Shown: positions 61,248 through 64,000 of the stretch, in pieces | Layout: each line of letters starts with the position of its first letter | How positions within the stretch are numbered: the first letter of the stretch is position 1 | Assembly (NCBI GenBank): GCA_003168255.1 | Contig: PMSU01000159.1 | Location: forward strand, 1 to 64,000 | Source of the DNA: Actinomycetota bacterium | GTDB lineage: Bacteria; Actinomycetota; Actinomycetes; Streptosporangiales; Streptosporangiaceae | Reading direction: 5' to 3' | DNA: 64,000 nucleotides | Program-made: the position numbers and the translations under genes | Notes under the pieces: model-generated | What the model saw: the letters and a program-made list of their open reading frames with translations, nothing else | The model's database searches: none | What the model was told of the DNA's origin: nothing

Positions 61248-62075
61248 GTGGACGACTACCGGTCAGTCAACCGTGCGAGCTGGGACGAGCGGGCTCCCGC
61301 CCATGCCAGGTCGGCCGACTACGCGGTGGACCGGTTTCTCGAGGATCCGGAGTTCCTCAGCCAGGTGGTGCGCTTCGACCTCCGTCTCCTCGGTGACGTG
61401 CGGGGACAGCGCGGGGTGCACCTCCAGTGCCATATCGGCACCGATACGGTGTCGCTGTCCCGCCTCGGCGCCCAGATGAGCGGGCTGGACTTTTCGCCCG
61501 CGGCCCTCGAGCAAGCCCGCCGTCTCGCCGCGGCCACAGGCTGCGATGTCGAGTTCATCCAGGCCGATCTCTACGACGCCGTCGAAGCACTCGGAGCCGG
61601 CCGGTTCGACCTGGTCTACACGGGCATCGGGGCGCTGTGCTGGCTGCCCGACATTGACCGGTGGGCCGCGATCGTCGCGGGCCTGCTGGCTCCGGGGGGA
61701 CGCCTGTTCCTGCGCGAAGGGCACCCGATGCTGTGGGCACTGGGGGACTCCAGGCCGGACGGACTGCTGGTGGTGCAATACCCCTACTTCGAGCGGCAGG
61801 AACCTCTTGTGTTCACCGACGGGGGAACCTACGTCCAGACCGATGCCACGTTCGAGCACAACACAACCCACGAGTGGAACCACGGTCTCGGCGAGATCGT
61901 GACCGCCCTCCTCAGCCAGGGGATGCAGGTCACCGGTCTGGTCGAACACGACAGCATCCCCTGGGACGGGTTCCCTGGCCAGATGGAGCTACTGGCGAAC
62001 GGCGAATACCGGCTGGCCGACCGGCCGTGGCGGCTAGCCCACAGCTACACACTCCAGGCCGTGAAGGGCCGCTAG
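61248..62075 (+). CDS. Class I SAM-dependent methyltransferase
   Basis: Methyltransferase of 275 aa, GTG start. Motif I is altered but recognisable: HLQCHIGTDTVSLSRLG, followed by MSGLDFSPAALEQARRLA and VEFIQADLYDAVE. This version with QCHIGTDT is common in a group of uncharacterised actinobacterial methyltransferases. Its last 4 bp overlap the convergent phosphotransferase gene. It follows the TetR gene by 41 bp, so it could be cotranscribed with it. Confidence 0.85.
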   Translation: MDDYRSVNRASWDERAPAHARSADYAVDRFLEDPEFLSQVVRFDLRLLGDVRGQRGVHLQCHIGTDTVSLSRLGAQMSGLDFSPAALEQARRLAAATGCDVEFIQADLYDAVEALGAGRFDLVYTGIGALCWLPDIDRWAAIVAGLLAPGGRLFLREGHPMLWALGDSRPDGLLVVQYPYFERQEPLVFTDGGTYVQTDATFEHNTTHEWNHGLGEIVTALLSQGMQVTGLVEHDSIPWDGFPGQMELLANGEYRLADRPWRLAHSYTLQAVKGR

Positions 62076-62956
62076 TCCGGCGCTGGTTCGAGCAGGCGCG
62101 CCAGCCAGTGTGCCACGGCCTTGCCATGTTCGTTTCGCAGCTGTCGGCCGGCCTCGGGGAATGCGCGCTGCCAGCAGATCGCGCGGCCGATCGCGCCGAG
62201 CCGCATCGCCAGCCGGGCATCCGCCCGAAGTTCGGCCGCGGGCCGCTCAGCCGTCCAAGGTTCGAGATACACCTCGCGCAGCCGATCCAGCTCGGGCGAC
62301 CCGGCGGCAAGCCCGTACCGGGCAGAAACCGCTCGCAGGGTCACCAGCAGGCTGGTGAACGGGTGCGCGATCGAAGCGTCTCCCCAGTCAAAGAACACGT
62401 AGCCGTCGCCGGAGACGAACACCTGATAGTCGTGCAGGTCAGAATGATCCAGCGACGGCGGCACCACACTGGCCGCCAGCCGATCACACCACGCCGCCAG
62501 CGTGGGCCTCAGTTCACCCAGCGCCGCGTACTGCCCGGCGGTGATCCCGTCTGCGGCACCCACCTGCGCCCTAAGCTGCGCGGACTCCATCAGCGCATCG
62601 AACTGCTCCGGTAGCCTGGCCGCCCGCAGATCAGGTACGCCGAGTCCCGCCAGCTCCCCGACGCGGCCGGACACGGCTCGCTGTAGCGCCGCATACTGCC
62701 GCAACGGTTCGTCCCAGCTCCGGACGCCGGCACTGGCATCCGCACTGGCACTGTCACCTGCACTAGCACCGAGCTTCTCGCCCAGGGTCGCGCCCCCGTC
62801 CGGCAGCAGCGACCAGCCGCGATCAGGGTCGATAGCCAGCGGCGCCAGCACCCGGCCGGGCACCCACCGGCTCAGCGCTTCCATCAGCGCCGGACTCTGC
62901 CGCGGAGTTCGCGAATATTTGGCCTGCCGGTTACCGGGCCGGCCTGCGTCCGTCAT
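62072..62956 (-). CDS. Aminoglycoside-phosphotransferase-fold kinase, probably N-terminally shortened
   Basis: About 294 aa. The catalytic loop is PPSLDHSDLHDYQVFV and the metal-binding motif VFFDWGDASIAHPF. The N-terminal lobe that holds ATP seems mostly lacking: the protein begins near the end of that lobe, at KYSRTPRQSPALMEALSRWV. An Ala/Ser-rich insert (SADASAG type) is present at about 75-90. Members phosphorylate small alcohols or drugs. It may be a relic or use an unannotated upstream start. Confidence 0.6.
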   Translation of the reverse strand: MTDAGRPGNRQAKYSRTPRQSPALMEALSRWVPGRVLAPLAIDPDRGWSLLPDGGATLGEKLGASAGDSASADASAGVRSWDEPLRQYAALQRAVSGRVGELAGLGVPDLRAARLPEQFDALMESAQLRAQVGAADGITAGQYAALGELRPTLAAWCDRLAASVVPPSLDHSDLHDYQVFVSGDGYVFFDWGDASIAHPFTSLLVTLRAVSARYGLAAGSPELDRLREVYLEPWTAERPAAELRADARLAMRLGAIGRAICWQRAFPEAGRQLRNEHGKAVAHWLARLLEPAPD

Positions 62957-63064
62957 CCTCGGCCCGCACCGCCCGCTTCCCCAGCAGTAATCCCTCCTCG
63001 CGATCAGCGTGGGCGAGCCGACAGGCAACCGATGCCCGCAGTCCACTGACCGGTTACCGGCTGG

Positions 63065-63106
63065 CCAACTTGTCTAGCCATGATTCCAACTTGTCTAGCC
63101 AAGATT
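63065..63106. promoter_or_regulatory. Tandem 21-bp operators (CTAG-centred)
   Basis: CCAACTTGTCTAGCCATGATT wording aside, two 21-bp direct repeats at 63065-63085 and 63086-63106 differ at one base. Each has TTGTCTAGCCA, near-palindromic around CTAG, like GntR/HutC-type sites. They are exactly two helical turns apart, upstream of the binding-protein gene. Confidence 0.6.
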
Positions 63107-63150
63107 GGATCACTCGGTCCCGGTCAGCCGGGACTGGCAGGGGAGGGACT

Positions 63151-64000
63151 GTGCACGGAAGACAAGCGATCGCGGTGGCGGTCGCGGCGGTGGCCAGCCT
63201 CACGCTGGCGGCCGGGTGCGGCAATAGCTCATCGGCCGGCTCCAGCGCGTCGAAGGCCACCTCGGTGGCAGCCTTCGGCGGCATGAACGCCCTGGTCGCG
63301 GCCGCTAAGAAGGAGGGCGTGCTGAACGTCATCACGCTCCCTGCGGACTGGGCCAACTACGGCACGATCATGAAGGACTTCACCGCGAAGTACGGCATCA
63401 AGATCAATGATGCCAACCCGGACGGCTCCAGCCAGGACGAGATCAACGCCATGCAGCAGCTCAAGGGCCAGAGCCGGGCGCCAGACGTGCTGGACATGGG
63501 GACGGCGTTCGCGGCCAAGGCCGACGCCGACGGCCTGCTTGCCCCGTACAAGGTGGCGAGCTGGAGCGACATCCCGGCCAGCTCGAAGGCGGCCGATGGC
63601 ACGTATTACGCCGACTATGGCGGTTACGTGGCGATCGGCTACAACTCGGCGAAGGTGAAGACCCCGCCGACCTCGCTCGCGGATCTGCTGAATCCCATTT
63701 ACAAGAACGAGATCGCGATCAACGGCAACCCGACCCAGACGGGCGCCGGATTCGCCGCGGTTTACGCGGCCGCGCTGGCCAACGGCGGCTCGTTCGGCAA
63801 CATCGCGCCAGGCGTCGCTTACTTCAAGAAACTGCATGAGGCGGGGAACTTCGTGCCGGTCACCGGCAGCGCGGCCACGATGGAGAGCGGCCAGACGCCC
63901 ATCTTGATCTACTGGGACTACCTGCTGGCCTCTGAGGTCGGCCCTGGCGTCCCCGGCCTGAAGATCGTGATCCCGTCCGACGGCCGGTACGCCGCCTACT
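63151..64000 (+). CDS. ABC transporter solute-binding lipoprotein (partial, runs off the window)
   Basis: Open frame from a GTG at 63151 (GGGAGG 5 bases upstream) to the window edge, 283 codons seen. A signal peptide (AVAVAAVASLTLAAGC) ends in a lipobox. The mature part resembles spermidine/iron/2-aminoethylphosphonate-type binding proteins: ALVAAAKKEGVLNVITLPAD, then DFTAKYGIKINDANPDGSSQ and YYADYGGYVAIGYNSAKV. Permease and ATPase genes are expected beyond the edge. The tandem CTAG-centred operators upstream suggest GntR-type control. Confidence 0.88.
   Translation, partial: MHGRQAIAVAVAAVASLTLAAGCGNSSSAGSSASKATSVAAFGGMNALVAAAKKEGVLNVITLPADWANYGTIMKDFTAKYGIKINDANPDGSSQDEINAMQQLKGQSRAPDVLDMGTAFAAKADADGLLAPYKVASWSDIPASSKAADGTYYADYGGYVAIGYNSAKVKTPPTSLADLLNPIYKNEIAINGNPTQTGAGFAAVYAAALANGGSFGNIAPGVAYFKKLHEAGNFVPVTGSAATMESGQTPILIYWDYLLASEVGPGVPGLKIVIPSDGRYAAY

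Noticed and set aside
239-63046. Long antisense open frames opposite most genes
   Set aside because: They arise from high-GC codon bias, are Arg/Ala/Pro-rich and show no family motifs; the sense frames carry clear domains.
1-64000. tRNA, rRNA, CRISPR, transposase or prophage genes
   Set aside because: No cloverleaf with a T-loop consensus, no regularly spaced repeats with spacers, and no DDE, integrase or structural phage proteins were seen.

Overview
The window reads as chromosomal DNA of a soil-type, high-GC actinobacterium. By eye it is near 70 % G+C, with many GTG starts, ATGA/GTGA stop-start overlaps, a DUF397 protein, an MHYT-domain membrane protein, sugar ABC importers without their own ATPase, and paired TetR/cytochrome P450 loci. 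Genus cannot be assigned from sequence alone. No rRNA, tRNA, CRISPR array, phage gene or transposase was seen.

Layout. (1) 0.2-10.6 kb: a cell-wall peptide and amino-sugar recovery block. It holds a BadF-type N-acetylglucosamine kinase and a secreted amidase on the minus strand. Divergent from them is a plus-strand run of a secreted C39-like peptidase, an M55 D-aminopeptidase, an M20 hydrolase, an S9 peptidase and an S66 LD-carboxypeptidase. (2) 10.6-12.1 kb: two tandem non-coding units, each made of DnaA-box-like motifs, an RNA-like core identical over 92 nt and a terminator hairpin, followed by a decayed small gene. (3) 12-24 kb: a frameshifted streptogramin-lyase-like propeller, a GH26-like lipoprotein, OsmC, a DeoR regulator, a giant fused ABC exporter, two secreted beta-helix proteins and an orphan DUF397 gene. 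(4) 24-34 kb: a sugar catabolic island with a GH4 glycosidase, an ABC importer (binding protein and two permeases), a class II tagatose/fructose-bisphosphate aldolase, a PfkB kinase, a SIS isomerase, a DeoR regulator and a second PfkB kinase. The gene set fits galactosamine/tagatose-type metabolism. (5) 34-48 kb: mixed housekeeping and accessory genes (DUF1801, extradiol dioxygenase, VOC, RibD-like reductase, SPFH plus ribbon-helix-helix pair, PQQ-type propeller, aldehyde dehydrogenase, NAD kinase, channel-like and MHYT membrane proteins) with several gene remnants. (6) 47.6-53.2 kb: a TetR-controlled oxidative operon of P450, alpha/beta hydrolase, SDR and Baeyer-Villiger-type monooxygenase. 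(7) 53.2-58.8 kb: a proline racemase/hydroxyproline epimerase and DapA-family pair, divergent from a three-subunit molybdenum hydroxylase. (8) 58.8-64 kb: a second P450/TetR pair with tandem operators, a methyltransferase, a shortened phosphotransferase and the start of a solute-binding lipoprotein gene behind two CTAG-centred operators.

Cross-cutting patterns. A roughly 214-bp dispersed repeat occurs twice in full and once as a fragment. Short tandem repeats are unusually frequent, mostly as in-frame units at protein ends and linkers. The hexamer CTGCAG appears under-represented, with Leu-Gln usually written CTACAG although CTA is otherwise rare. Several regulator targets can be read directly as inverted or direct repeats.
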